Assembly: GCA_000433475.1 (NCBI GenBank)
Contig: HF993072.1
Coordinates: 1 to 41,115 of the forward strand
Direction: 5' to 3'
DNA: 41,115 nucleotides
Source: Mycoplasma sp. CAG:956
Lineage (GTDB): Bacteria > Bacillota_I > Bacilli_A > RF39 > UBA660
The stretch's first letter is position 1. Each line of letters starts with the position of its first letter. Below, one piece after another: positions 16,260 to 24,793 of this stretch. Under the pieces are notes generated by a model. That model ran no database searches, was not told where the DNA came from, and saw only the letters and a program-made list of their open reading frames with translations. The position numbers and the translations under genes are program-made.

Positions 16260-18380
16260 TTAAGCCAATGGAATTAAAGATAGGCCAACTTTTTGCTTTT
16301 CTTTATTAATATCACAAACATAAACTTTTACAATTTGACCTACTTTAACTATCTGTTTAGGGTCACTAACGAAGTTTTTGCTCATTTTAGAAATATGAAC
16401 AAGTCCATCATCATGAAGACCAATATCTACAAAAGCTCCGAAGGAAGTTACATTGCGAATGGTCCCATCAAGTTGCATGCCAATTTTTAAATCATCAATG
16501 GTTAAAATATCACTTTTTAAAATAGGAGCATCTAAGTTTTCACGAATATCTAAACCAGGATTTTGGAGTTCTTGCAAGATGTCTGTAACAGTATAAATAT
16601 CAGCATTTAATTTAGAGGCTAGAATTTTAGCATCAGCTTTCTTTAAGGTTTCTTTAAAGCCGTCAGTATTAATGTTTTTTATATTTAAATTTAGTTCTTG
16701 TAAAATATTATTAGTTAATAGATAAGATTCTGGGTGAATGCCAGTATTATCTAAAGGATTAAGACCATCTTTTATTCGTAAGAAACCGATTGCTTGCTCA
16801 TAAACTTTGGCACTTATACCTTTTACTTTGGCGATATCTTCACGAGTCTTAAAAGGTTTGGCACTCATTAATTTAGTAATTGTTGGTTTTGTTAAACCAG
16901 AGATATATTTTAAAATAGAAGGACTAGCGGTATTAACATTAACCCCAACTTCGTTAACAACTTTTAAAACGGTAAAGTCAAGTCCACTTGCCAATTCTTT
17001 CTGATTAACATCATATTGATATTCACCAACACCGATAGACTTAGGATCGATTTTTACTAACTCAGATAACGGATCTTGGAGACGACGACCAATGGAGATA
17101 GCACTTCTCTTTTCGACAGTAAGGTCGGGAAATTCTTCTTTAGCTAGAGGAGAGGCAGAATAAATACTAGCACCAGCCTCACTAACGATAATATATTTAC
17201 ATTTAGTACCTTTAATAGTTTCGCTAACAAATTTTTCTGATTCGCGAGAAGCCGTTCCGTTGCCAATAGCAATGATATCAATTTTATATTTATCAATAAG
17301 TTCTAATAGTTTTTTAGCGGCACCAGCCTTATCGTTAACAGGTTCATGGGGATAAATAACAGCAATGGTTTCTAAAGCTCCACTTTGTGATAAGACCGCT
17401 AATTTACAACCAGTGCGAAAGGCTGGGTCAAATCCTAAAACATTAGAGTTTTTAATTGGCGGTGTTAAAAGTAAGTGTTCCAAATTATCTTGAAAGGTTA
17501 AAATAGCTTTACTTGATGCAGTATCAGTTAACTCACTTCTTATTTCTCTTTCAACACTAGGTAAGATTAAACGTTTTAGGGCATCTTTTATAGCAGCTTT
17601 AACGGTATCACAGACAAATGATCTTTCATTTTTAATAAACTTATGTTCTTGATTTAATATAATATTATCAAAATCATAGTCCAAACTAATGCTTAAGATT
17701 TTCTCTTCTTCACCACGGTTCATAGCTAAAATATGGAAATGTTTAGCATATTTAATTTTTTCACGGAATTCATAATACATTTCATAAGTTTTCTTTTCAT
17801 CTTCTGCTTTACCTTTTTTACTTGATACTATAAAACCAGTATTAGTTATAAAGTTTCTAATATATTTACGAGTCGAAGCATTATCGCTTATCCATTCGGC
17901 AATGATATATCCTGCTCCTTCAATAGCTTTATCAGTATCCATATTATATCCACTAGCAAGGCTTTTCATATTTCCTTTTTCAGGGAAAGACATTATTTTT
18001 TTAGCAAGTGGTTCTAAACCAGCTTTAATAGCTTCAGTTGCTTTAGTCTTTTTCTTTTCTTTAAAAGGACGATAAATATCTTCGATTTCCGCTAGTTTAG
18101 TAGCATTTAAAATATTGGTCTTAATTTCATCAGTAAGCAAACCTTTTTCATCAATAAGTCTAATAGTATCTTCCTTTTTTTTAAGTAAATTTTCTTGATA
18201 ACGATAAGATTCTTCAATAGTTCTTATTTCATCTTCATTTAAGTTACCAGTTACTTCTTTACGATACCTAGCTATAAAAGGAATGGTTGCTCCTTGGCTT
18301 AATAATTTTAAAACAGCATTGATCTGCGTATCTTTAATATTTAATTCTTTAGTTAATTCTTTTATTATTGTCTCATTCAT
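16260..18380 (-). CDS. tex: Tex-like S1 RNA-binding transcription accessory protein
   Basis: 706 residues from the ATG at 18380, chosen because GAGGAAAATT precedes it; a longer frame starts at a GTG within that ribosome binding site. Order of domains: Tex N-terminal helical region with PFIARYRKEVTGNLNE, a YqgF/RNase H-like domain (VLGFDPAFRTGCKLAV), a helix-hairpin-helix region (NTASPSILKYISGL, and LRIKDGLNPLDNTGIHPE), and a C-terminal S1 domain (about 635-705). Tex proteins bind nucleic acids and act in transcription; this is full length. It lies between a TetR gene and the LTA-synthase gene with 137 nt to the latter. Confidence 0.95.
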   Translation of the reverse strand: MNETIIKELTKELNIKDTQINAVLKLLSQGATIPFIARYRKEVTGNLNEDEIRTIEESYRYQENLLKKKEDTIRLIDEKGLLTDEIKTNILNATKLAEIEDIYRPFKEKKKTKATEAIKAGLEPLAKKIMSFPEKGNMKSLASGYNMDTDKAIEGAGYIIAEWISDNASTRKYIRNFITNTGFIVSSKKGKAEDEKKTYEMYYEFREKIKYAKHFHILAMNRGEEEKILSISLDYDFDNIILNQEHKFIKNERSFVCDTVKAAIKDALKRLILPSVEREIRSELTDTASSKAILTFQDNLEHLLLTPPIKNSNVLGFDPAFRTGCKLAVLSQSGALETIAVIYPHEPVNDKAGAAKKLLELIDKYKIDIIAIGNGTASRESEKFVSETIKGTKCKYIIVSEAGASIYSASPLAKEEFPDLTVEKRSAISIGRRLQDPLSELVKIDPKSIGVGEYQYDVNQKELASGLDFTVLKVVNEVGVNVNTASPSILKYISGLTKPTITKLMSAKPFKTREDIAKVKGISAKVYEQAIGFLRIKDGLNPLDNTGIHPESYLLTNNILQELNLNIKNINTDGFKETLKKADAKILASKLNADIYTVTDILQELQNPGLDIRENLDAPILKSDILTIDDLKIGMQLDGTIRNVTSFGAFVDIGLHDDGLVHISKMSKNFVSDPKQIVKVGQIVKVYVCDINKEKQKVGLSLIPLA

Positions 18381-18580
18381 AATTTTCCTCACTTAGTTTG
18401 ATTATATAATAAAAGTCTTTCAAAGAAAACTAACTATTTAAAAAGAATAATATTTTTAAAAAAAATGTTTATAAATTAAGATTATATAATAATGAAAATA
18501 ACTATTAAGACTTATTATGTTTTATAGATATAGAGTATAGAGTAAATATTAATAATTAGCAAGAGATTTACTAACAAAAT

Positions 18581-18617
18581 TAAAAAAAATGAAAGCCTTA
18601 TTATTTTGGTCTCATTT
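18581..18617 (-). terminator. Intrinsic terminator after the TetR gene
   Basis: Minus-strand AAATGAGACC (18617..18608) pairs imperfectly with the GGCTTTCATTT (18597..18587) arm and is followed by a U-rich run of seven to eight bases. It begins 9 nt after the TetR stop codon. Confidence 0.65.
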
Positions 18618-18626
18618 CTTAATATT

Positions 18627-19193
18627 TTAATTTACTATTTCATTCATGGCTAAGCATGCATGTTTTATAGTACCCGTTACTAAATTACTTACTTTATCCA
18701 CAATCATTTTTGGATCTTCTTGCATATCATTTTTAATCCAATCTAGGACAATAGCAACGAAGGCATATTTATAAAAATCAGTAATAAATATTTTTTCTTG
18801 CTCTGCAATATTTTCTTTTTGCGATATTTTATCTATCTCTTCATAAATAATAGGATAAACTAAACGATAAAGGCTATTACGCAATATTTCTAAAGAAATG
18901 GAGTGATAAATATTAGTGATGAAAACTTTTTCGCTAAGCATTAAAGTAAACACTGATAGAAATTTTTCTTCCCAAGTTTTACTTTGATTTTTAACTTTTA
19001 GTATGCGGCCCATTTCTTCTTTACAGATCCACTCGACTAAGTCTTCTTTATCAATAAAGTGATAATAAAATGTTTGACGATTGATATTACTTTGTTTAGC
19101 AATGTCATTAATAGTTATTTTGTTAAATGGTTGTTCTTTTAATAATTCTTTTAAAGCATAATAGATTGCTTTTTTTGTTGTTAGACTACTCAT
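18627..19193 (-). CDS. TetR-family regulator, DhaS-like
   Basis: 188 residues. The N-terminal helix-turn-helix (about 23-52) has the sequence FNKITINDIAKQSNINRQTF and continues YYHFIDKEDL, strongly like DhaS-type TetR proteins (TTKKAIAxALKELL start). The C-terminal ligand domain is all helical and typical of that group. It lies downstream of the oleate hydratase gene on the same strand and has its own promoter, so the fatty-acid enzyme is the obvious candidate target. The ligand is unknown. The ribosome binding site is weak (GGTG). Confidence 0.88.
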   Translation of the reverse strand: MSSLTTKKAIYYALKELLKEQPFNKITINDIAKQSNINRQTFYYHFIDKEDLVEWICKEEMGRILKVKNQSKTWEEKFLSVFTLMLSEKVFITNIYHSISLEILRNSLYRLVYPIIYEEIDKISQKENIAEQEKIFITDFYKYAFVAIVLDWIKNDMQEDPKMIVDKVSNLVTGTIKHACLAMNEIVN

Positions 19194-19208
19194 AAATTCA
19201 CCAAATTA

Positions 19209-19238
19209 ATTATACTTTAGAAATAGTAATTTGAACAA
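19209..19238 (-). promoter_or_regulatory. Promoter of the TetR gene
   Basis: Minus strand TTGTTC (19238..19233), 18-nt spacer, TATAAT (19214..19209). The predicted leader is about 10 nt, so translation would start close to the 5' end. Confidence 0.6.
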
Positions 19239-19272
19239 GAAAAAAGACTTAATTTACTAAAATATTTCTTGG

Positions 19273-19294
19273 TAATATTAAATATTTAGTATTA
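19273..19294. promoter_or_regulatory. 22-bp near-perfect palindrome upstream of the TetR promoter
   Basis: TAATATTAAATATTTAGTATTA is symmetric except for one position pair. It sits 35 nt upstream of the -35 of the TetR gene and downstream of the oleate hydratase stop. Possible operator for autoregulation; in such AT-rich DNA chance symmetry is also possible. Confidence 0.3.
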
Positions 19295-19416
19295 TTAAAT
19301 CTTTTATTAAGGGAGTGTAAAGTAATAATATCTTTTAAATATTATCTTAGTATAAATTGTTTTTATAAAAAGTTTATTACTTTAATATATTTGAGTTTCA
19401 AGTTTAACAATGATTA

Positions 19417-21210
19417 TTATTTAAGTAAACCACTATCTTTTAAAAGTAGTTCAATATCAGTATTCTTAACTTTTTTAAGTAAAACTTTTACCATTTCTTT
19501 TTCTACTAAGCTAAGTGGTAATTCATCAATACTCTTTTTATCTACGGCATAATAAGCAGCTTTTAAAAGTTCACGAACATCATAGCAACTTCCCCATACT
19601 TCTGGTACAGCACGGTCAACATTTAAAAGAGTATAAACAGCTTCCATACCAGTACGAATAGAATATTCTGTTGTAAAAATTGTATCTCTTGGAGTTTCAG
19701 CAAATTGACCTAAGAAAGCAAAATTAATTGAACCTTTTGGCACGACAAGGGGACGGTCACTTTTTTTGCGAGGTTGGAAGAAAGCATTAATATAGGGCAT
19801 ATAACATGTAGTTGTATTGCACTTAGTATCTGCATATTCTGCTATTTTATCCACAGGAAAACCAATATGATATAACCATTCTTGACAAACCTCACTACCA
19901 GTACACTGGCACATTGGCTTTTTCATAAAGTTACCTTTTTTATTGGTATTAAGAGAATATACCCAGACTAAAATCATGCCTTTATCTTGACTCTTGAATT
20001 GTGGTTGACGGTTAATAGTCCATGAAAGATACCAGTTATCCATGCTATCTTTTACGGTTACGATACCACCAGTAGTTACTTTACCACTACGAGGGTCACG
20101 TTTACAAATATCCATGATATGTTTAATTATTTCTTCGTCACTTGTTGCAATAGTGGCACTCATCCAGTTAGTCGCATTAACATCTCCACAGAATTTCATT
20201 GGATTACCATATTCACCATTGCTAGCTTGGTTAGCAATATTTTTCCACATATCCCAAGATTCACCATAACCATTTTTAATATTAGACAAATCAGGAGCAG
20301 TGTTTTGGTCACCATAACATGAAGTATCCGTACAACAACCATTAGTTATAAAGACTAAATCATTTTCAGTTAAGGATATAGTTTTTTCTTCATTGTCTTT
20401 TATATATTTAATTTCTTTAGCTTGTTTTTTAGTACCTAAGTTTTCGATGATGACATTTTTAACATCGATACCATATTCAATTTTTACCCCATGACTTTCT
20501 AGATATTTAGTTAATGGTAAAATCATTGATTCATATTGATTATACTTAGTAAATCTTAAGGCTGAGAAATCTGGTAGACCATCAATATGATGAACATAAC
20601 GGCATAAGTATCTTTTCATTTCTAAGGCTGAAGACCATTTTTGGAAAGCAAACATAGTCTGCCAATATAACCAGAAATTGGTGCTCCAGAAACTACTTGG
20701 TAAGACTTCTGATATTTTTTTATCTTCTAATTCACTTTCTGGGGTAATAAATAATTTTGATAAAGCAAGTGCTGATTTTTTATCTAGTTTGAATAATTTA
20801 TCAGTATGGGCATCTTTGCCACAGTCTGTTGTTGCACGACATAATGAGTAATTAGGGTCATGTTTATTTAACCAATAGTATTCATCTAATACTGATACAT
20901 TAGGATTTTCAATAGACGGTACGTCACGAAACATATCCCACATACATTCAAAGTGGTTATCCATTTCACGACCACCACGCATATAAAATCCCTTAGTTAT
21001 ATCTTTTCTACCATCACAAGAACCACCAGCAAGCTCTAGTTTTTCAAGTAAATGAATGTTTTCTCCTTTCATCTTTCCATCGCGGACCAAATAAAAGGCT
21101 GCTGATAAACCAGCTAAACCGGTTCCAATTATATAAGCTTTCTTTTTATCAACACCGATTGGTTTTTCAGGGTGAGCAAAAGCTTCATAAGTTCCAGCTC
21201 CATAATACAT
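19417..21210 (-). CDS. ohyA: Oleate hydratase
   Basis: 597 residues, the size of staphylococcal and Elizabethkingia oleate hydratases. It hydrates the cis-9 double bond of oleate and similar acids to 10-hydroxy acids using FAD as structural cofactor. The FAD dinucleotide fold is IIGTGLAGLSAA (27-38). Glu82 in GGREMDNHF and Tyr201 coincide with the catalytic Glu82/Tyr201 that I recall for S. aureus OhyA. In gut bacteria the enzyme detoxifies or uses host dietary unsaturated fatty acids. The ribosome binding site AAGGAGG is strong. A TetR gene follows on the same strand, and repeats lie in the upstream region. Confidence 0.95.
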   Translation of the reverse strand: MYYGAGTYEAFAHPEKPIGVDKKKAYIIGTGLAGLSAAFYLVRDGKMKGENIHLLEKLELAGGSCDGRKDITKGFYMRGGREMDNHFECMWDMFRDVPSIENPNVSVLDEYYWLNKHDPNYSLCRATTDCGKDAHTDKLFKLDKKSALALSKLFITPESELEDKKISEVLPSSFWSTNFWLYWQTMFAFQKWSSALEMKRYLCRYVHHIDGLPDFSALRFTKYNQYESMILPLTKYLESHGVKIEYGIDVKNVIIENLGTKKQAKEIKYIKDNEEKTISLTENDLVFITNGCCTDTSCYGDQNTAPDLSNIKNGYGESWDMWKNIANQASNGEYGNPMKFCGDVNATNWMSATIATSDEEIIKHIMDICKRDPRSGKVTTGGIVTVKDSMDNWYLSWTINRQPQFKSQDKGMILVWVYSLNTNKKGNFMKKPMCQCTGSEVCQEWLYHIGFPVDKIAEYADTKCNTTTCYMPYINAFFQPRKKSDRPLVVPKGSINFAFLGQFAETPRDTIFTTEYSIRTGMEAVYTLLNVDRAVPEVWGSCYDVRELLKAAYYAVDKKSIDELPLSLVEKEMVKVLLKKVKNTDIELLLKDSGLLK

Positions 21211-21240
21211 AATAGTTCCTCCTTATTTTCTATAATTAAA

Positions 21241-21268
21241 ATTATACATTTTTAATTTTTTTATACAA
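21241..21268 (-). promoter_or_regulatory. Promoter of ohyA
   Basis: Minus strand TTGTAT (21268..21263), 16-nt A/T spacer, TATAAT (21246..21241). The leader of about 25 nt contains the strong AAGGAGG. Confidence 0.6.
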
Positions 21269-21288
21269 TAAACAATCTTTAAAAGGTG

Positions 21289-21320
21289 TTGTATTTTTAG
21301 ACATTTTTTTGTATTTGTCA
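21289..21320. repeat. Direct repeats upstream of the ohyA promoter
   Basis: Plus strand TTGTATTTTTAGACA (21289-21303) and TTGTATTTGTCA (21309-21320) are 20 nt apart start to start and share TTGTATTT and a GACA/GTCA end. They lie just upstream of the ohyA -35, suited to an activator or to the TetR-like regulator. Confidence 0.35.
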
Positions 21321-21361
21321 AAAATATTATCGGAAAATTATTTTTAAAACATTAGAAGAAT

Positions 21362-21413
21362 AAAAAAATATTAGAAGAAACTCTTTTGATAAAAAAGTAA
21401 CTCTAATATTTTT
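21362..21413 (-). terminator. Intrinsic terminator after the CutA-like gene
   Basis: Minus-strand AAAAATATTAGA (21413..21402) pairs with TCTAATATTTTT (21375..21364); the 26-nt interior can form an extra short stem. It begins 2 nt after the stop codon of the CutA-like gene. Confidence 0.65.
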
Positions 21414-21415
21414 AA

Positions 21416-21745
21416 TTAATATTCTTTTCCTCTTACTTCGTTATTTATCCAAGCAAGATAGTTTTTACTAGTACTAGTTATAGGCATTATAGCAAATTCA
21501 AATGTTTCATAACTATGATATTTACGAACCACGTTATAAATTTTAGTTGATAAGTTCTTTTTAGTTTTTGCAAATACCAAGTATTCTTTAGCGGATTCAA
21601 TTTCTTGATGCCATAACCATGCTGATTCGCTTTCAATCATTTGACAACTGCTAACTAGCTTTTCATCTAATAAAGCTTTAATTGTTCTTTTAGTCTCTTC
21701 TAAATTATCAAAGGCTATTTCTATCATACAATATTCATCTATCAT
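21416..21745 (-). CDS. cutA: CutA1-like divalent cation tolerance protein
   Basis: 109 residues from the ATG at 21745, which is preceded by GAGGAAAATTAAA; an upstream GTG at 21760 falls on that ribosome binding site. Family features: SSCQMIESESAWLWHQEIES resembling the ASC.NI...S.Y.W.G.IE motif, YLVFAKTKK for the E..L..KT strand, YHSYETFEF for the HPYEVPE motif, and a YLAWI end. CutA1 proteins form small ferredoxin-like trimers; the biochemical role is uncertain despite the copper-tolerance name. The start lies 1 nt after the stop of the 99-residue gene upstream, so they are coupled. Confidence 0.85.
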   Translation of the reverse strand: MIDEYCMIEIAFDNLEETKRTIKALLDEKLVSSCQMIESESAWLWHQEIESAKEYLVFAKTKKNLSTKIYNVVRKYHSYETFEFAIMPITSTSKNYLAWINNEVRGKEY

Positions 21746-21746
21746 T

Positions 21747-22046
21747 TTAATTTTCCTCACTATCTATTTCTCTAATTTTTCTTTTTATTAAGTGTAATAA
21801 TTCTTTATCTTCATCTAGTTCATTTAAGATATATAAAGCATCTTGTAACTTTACTTTTTTAGCAACCTTTTGAGATACAAATTTTTTTATTTCTTCCGAA
21901 TTAATATTTTTATTTTGACAATAATTGTTTCCTAGATTTTCAAGATTTTTTAAAACATAGGCTTTTAAGGGGTATTCATCCATTAATATTACCCCATAAT
22001 ATGCTCCTACTATTGTTTTATAATGATTTATTTCTTCTTCGTTCAT
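21747..22046 (-). CDS. Hypothetical small soluble protein between nth and cutA
   Basis: I do not recognise a family. 99 residues, mostly helical in appearance, charged, with no signal peptide or membrane segment and two Tyr-rich positions near the N-terminus (HYKTIVGAYYGVILMDEY). The ribosome binding site AAAGGA precedes the ATG. It lies 17 nt after nth and is coupled to the CutA-like gene, so it is part of the cca-dnaD-nth transcript. Confidence 0.75.
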   Translation of the reverse strand: MNEEEINHYKTIVGAYYGVILMDEYPLKAYVLKNLENLGNNYCQNKNINSEEIKKFVSQKVAKKVKLQDALYILNELDEDKELLHLIKRKIREIDSEEN

Positions 22047-22063
22047 GGGAAATAATCCTTTCT

Positions 22064-22705
22064 TTATTTAGTGGTTTTGTTTTTATATTCTTTACAGTAT
22101 GCTTTTAAAGTACAAATATCACAGTTAGGATTTATAGACTTACAGGTATAACGACCAAATAAGACAAGCTGATGATGTAATCTGCTCCATTTATTTTTAG
22201 GTATTTTTTTCATTAAATCCTGTTCGGTTTGATAAACATCAGAATTTTTAGAAGCTAGCCCCAAACGATGAGAAGTTCTAAAAACATGAGTGTCAACAGC
22301 AATACTAGGGACATCAAATATATTGGATAAAACGACATTAGCTGTTTTTCTACCAACACCAGGTAAAGTTAAAAGGTAGTTAAAATCATTTGGTACTTCA
22401 CCTTCTTTATCTTTTAAAAGACGAGTTGCAATTTCTTTTATATAGTATGCTTTATTATGATAAGTTCCAACTGGATAAATAATATTTTCAATTTCTTTTA
22501 GAGAAGCTTTGCTTAATGTTTTAAGAGTATATTTATGCCACAATACTTTAGTTACCTGATTAACACGGGCATCACTACATTGAGCTGATAGTACAGTAGC
22601 AATTAACAGTTCATAAGGCTTAGTATATTCCAATTCACAACGAGGATTAGGAATTAGTTCGTCTAATTTTCCTAAAATTTCTTTTGTTCTATTCGTCATC
22701 ATCAT
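22064..22705 (-). CDS. nth: Endonuclease III
   Basis: DNA glycosylase/AP lyase of base excision repair that removes oxidised pyrimidines. 213 residues (211 if the third of three consecutive Met is the start). The helix-hairpin-helix LPGVGRKTANVV holds catalytic Lys120, and Asp138 is in VDTHVFR. The C-terminal C-x6-C-x2-C-x5-C pattern (CKSINPNCDICTLKAYC) binds a 4Fe-4S cluster. The start overlaps the dnaD end by 17 nt, the same dnaD-nth order as in Bacillus. Confidence 0.97.
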   Translation of the reverse strand: MMMTNRTKEILGKLDELIPNPRCELEYTKPYELLIATVLSAQCSDARVNQVTKVLWHKYTLKTLSKASLKEIENIIYPVGTYHNKAYYIKEIATRLLKDKEGEVPNDFNYLLTLPGVGRKTANVVLSNIFDVPSIAVDTHVFRTSHRLGLASKNSDVYQTEQDLMKKIPKNKWSRLHHQLVLFGRYTCKSINPNCDICTLKAYCKEYKNKTTK

Positions 22706-23348
22706 TTAACCAATCGTAGTCAAAATATTCTTCATTAGAATTGTTATCTTGATTTATTTTTTCTGGTGCTTTAGTATTTTTTTTCTTCGATATTTCAACA
22801 TCATTCATACTACGATATCCTTTCTCTTGCCAATCAAACAAGACTCTATCAATGTAACGAAAGCTTTTAACACCACTTAAAACAGCTTCTTTTAAAGCTC
22901 CGATAATTAAGTCTTCAGTAAGTCCTTTTTCTAACCAATTATTTATGTATTCGTATTCAGTTGGAGATAAACTACGCACTAATTCTTTTTGGAAGATATC
23001 ATAAATATTATTAGAAATATCAAGTTTGTTTTGATTATTTAACTTAAGAGCTACATTATTATAAAATTTATCTAAGGAAATAACTTCTTTAATCTTTCCA
23101 TTTTCTTTAACAGGTTTATATTCAATTATACCTTTAATAATCAAGTTATTAAAAGAAGTCATAACATCTTCTTCAGTAAGCCCTAAAGTTTTAGCCATTT
23201 TAGAACAATCAAAGCATTCACATGATGTATTTAAAAGTTTTAAAAAAACCAAAAAGTCTTTTAAAGTTAAATCTTTATCCATATTTTGAATTAATAATTC
23301 ATTAATACTTAAATTACTGGCTTTTAAAATTTGATCTATATTTTGCAT
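22689..23348 (-). CDS. dnaD: DnaD-type primosome component
   Basis: 219 residues from the ATG at 23348, chosen for AAGGTG 8 nt upstream; the frame stays open to a GTG at 23357. A winged-helix N-terminal domain (about 25-100) is followed by the DnaD/DnaB_2 C-terminal domain with EYEYINNWLEKGLTEDLI and the late FRYIDRVLFDWQEKG, which fits the YxxxIxxW motif region. An acidic tail (DYDWLNDDDE) ends the protein. In low-GC Gram-positives it helps load the replicative helicase at origin and restart sites. It overlaps cca and nth on either side. Confidence 0.9.
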   Translation of the reverse strand: MQNIDQILKASNLSINELLIQNMDKDLTLKDFLVFLKLLNTSCECFDCSKMAKTLGLTEEDVMTSFNNLIIKGIIEYKPVKENGKIKEVISLDKFYNNVALKLNNQNKLDISNNIYDIFQKELVRSLSPTEYEYINNWLEKGLTEDLIIGALKEAVLSGVKSFRYIDRVLFDWQEKGYRSMNDVEISKKKNTKAPEKINQDNNSNEEYFDYDWLNDDDE

Positions 23349-24430
23349 GTACACCACACCTTTTTATTCTTTAGAACATAATGAACTAAATGACTTTTAT
23401 CATTTTTTATTTTCTTTTTTAAAATTAAATTTTCTAAGATTATATAAGCAGCATTTATTTTGTTTTGAGGAATACCAATATTAATTAAATCATCATATGT
23501 TATATCTATTTCTTTACGATTATGAATAGGAATCTCTTTTTCTTGTTTTACAATAGAGGCTCTAGTCTTACCTTTAATTAATCCCGTAATCATAGCAAAA
23601 TATAAGCCGTGTTCATATATAACGGTATTATCTATCTTACCATATTTTAGAATTTTTTGAATAGTTTTTATATTACTTTGTTCTTTTTTGGTAAAAGGAA
23701 AATCAATTGGTAATTCAAGTTGAGCATACATTCCACATAAATCGTCTATTTTTTTTAATTTTTTATAACTAATTCCTAGTATTTTTAGAATACCTAGTTT
23801 TTTCATATAATCCATGGATTTTACCACATTTTCACTTAGTAATATTTTATCCATCTCACTTTTAACTCTAGTTTTTGAAAGAGTACTTAGAAGTTCTTTA
23901 TATTTTTTTATAGCATTTAAAGTGACATTATCGATATTAAAATTTAAGGTAGCATGAAAGCGAAGAGCTCTTAACATTCTTAAGGGGTCATCTTGAAATT
24001 TTTCGTTAGGATTTCCTATGCATTTAATTTTTTTATCCCGAATATCTTGAATACCACCCAAGTAATCGATAATATTGCCATTTTTATCCATAAGAATAGC
24101 ATTAATTGTAAAATCTCGTCTTAAAATATCTTCTTTAACATCTTTGATATAACAAACAGTTGGATTACGTTTTTGATAAGATAGTTCTCTTCTAAAGGTA
24201 GTTATATCTATATTATATGGTGGTTTGCTTATCTTTAGGGCACCATAATGAGCACTGAGAACATTACCATCTAAAAAAGTTGTCATTTCTTTAACAGTTG
24301 CTGAAGTAGCAATATCAATATCATAGCTTTTTTTATTTAAAATAAAGTCTCTTACATAGCCACCTACTATGTAACATTCATAGTTATTTTCTTCTAGTAA
24401 ATTTAATATATTAAAAATAATTGTATCCAT
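23336..24430 (-). CDS. cca: CCA tRNA nucleotidyltransferase
   Basis: 364 residues. Class II nucleotidyltransferase head with IVGGYVRDFIL (residues 20-30) and the metal-binding DIDIAT, then RRDFTINAIL and the PLRMLRALRF motif that begins the neck. It adds or repairs the 3' CCA of tRNAs. The ribosome binding site AGGAG lies 5 nt before the ATG. The gene has its own extended -10 promoter and heads the cca-dnaD-nth-unknown-cutA cluster, with overlaps throughout. A poly(A) polymerase of the same family is the alternative; the length and the Bacilli gene order favour CCA addition. Confidence 0.92.
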   Translation of the reverse strand: MDTIIFNILNLLEENNYECYIVGGYVRDFILNKKSYDIDIATSATVKEMTTFLDGNVLSAHYGALKISKPPYNIDITTFRRELSYQKRNPTVCYIKDVKEDILRRDFTINAILMDKNGNIIDYLGGIQDIRDKKIKCIGNPNEKFQDDPLRMLRALRFHATLNFNIDNVTLNAIKKYKELLSTLSKTRVKSEMDKILLSENVVKSMDYMKKLGILKILGISYKKLKKIDDLCGMYAQLELPIDFPFTKKEQSNIKTIQKILKYGKIDNTVIYEHGLYFAMITGLIKGKTRASIVKQEKEIPIHNRKEIDITYDDLINIGIPQNKINAAYIILENLILKKKIKNDKSHLVHYVLKNKKVWCTCKI

Positions 24431-24446
24431 TATATCTCCTAGGAAT

Positions 24447-24455
24447 ATTATAACA
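24447..24455 (-). promoter_or_regulatory. Extended -10 promoter of the cca cluster
   Basis: Minus strand TGTTATAAT (24455..24447), 17 nt before the ATG. No good -35 at normal distance, which suits an extended -10. It is back to back with the rpmB promoter on the other strand. Confidence 0.55.
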
Positions 24456-24461
24456 TTTCAT

Positions 24462-24491
24462 TTGACAATATACCACTTCTTATGATAGAAT
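24462..24491 (+). promoter_or_regulatory. Promoter of rpmB
   Basis: Consensus TTGACA (24462-24467), 18-nt spacer and TAGAAT (24486-24491). The gene's AAGGAGG ribosome binding site follows at about 24511. Confidence 0.75.
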
Positions 24492-24525
24492 TTACTAGAC
24501 AAATAAACAAAAGGAGGAATACTCA

Positions 24526-24693
24526 ATGGCTGTTAAAATTACAAATAAAAAACCAAAATCTATGAATAGAAGAAGCCACGCTCTTAATAAGACTAATCAT
24601 TTTCAAAAACCAAATATGATTACTATTACTGTTAATGGCGTTAAGATTAAAACTTCTGCAAGAGAAGCTAGAACTATTCTAAAGGCTAACTAA
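24526..24693 (+). CDS. rpmB: Ribosomal protein bL28
   Basis: 55 codons, easily missed. The translation has MNRRSHALNKT (residues 13-23), the NRRSHA core of bL28, then a basic middle and the ITITVNGVKIKTSAREART stretch matching the RILVNGK...VSARALK part of the family. The usual N-terminal zinc-type cysteine (..C.ITGK) is absent, replaced by Lys/Asn-rich MAVKITNKKPK. Strong ribosome binding site AAGGAGG 8 nt upstream, a consensus promoter and a good terminator make this a monocistronic gene, one of two plus-strand genes in the window. Confidence 0.93.
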   Translation: MAVKITNKKPKSMNRRSHALNKTNHFQKPNMITITVNGVKIKTSAREARTILKAN

Positions 24694-24715
24694 TAAATAG
24701 TTTTTAAAATCAAAT

Positions 24716-24747
24716 AAAACTCAAGGATTTTTTTCTTGAGTTTTTTG
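24716..24747 (+). terminator. Intrinsic terminator of rpmB
   Basis: AAAACTCAAG (24716-24725) and CTTGAGTTTT (24735-24744) form a perfect 10-bp stem followed by further T. Confidence 0.9.
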
Positions 24748-24793
24748 TTTTGAATTATTTAATATATGTTTAATTATAGAAAAAAGACTTCTC

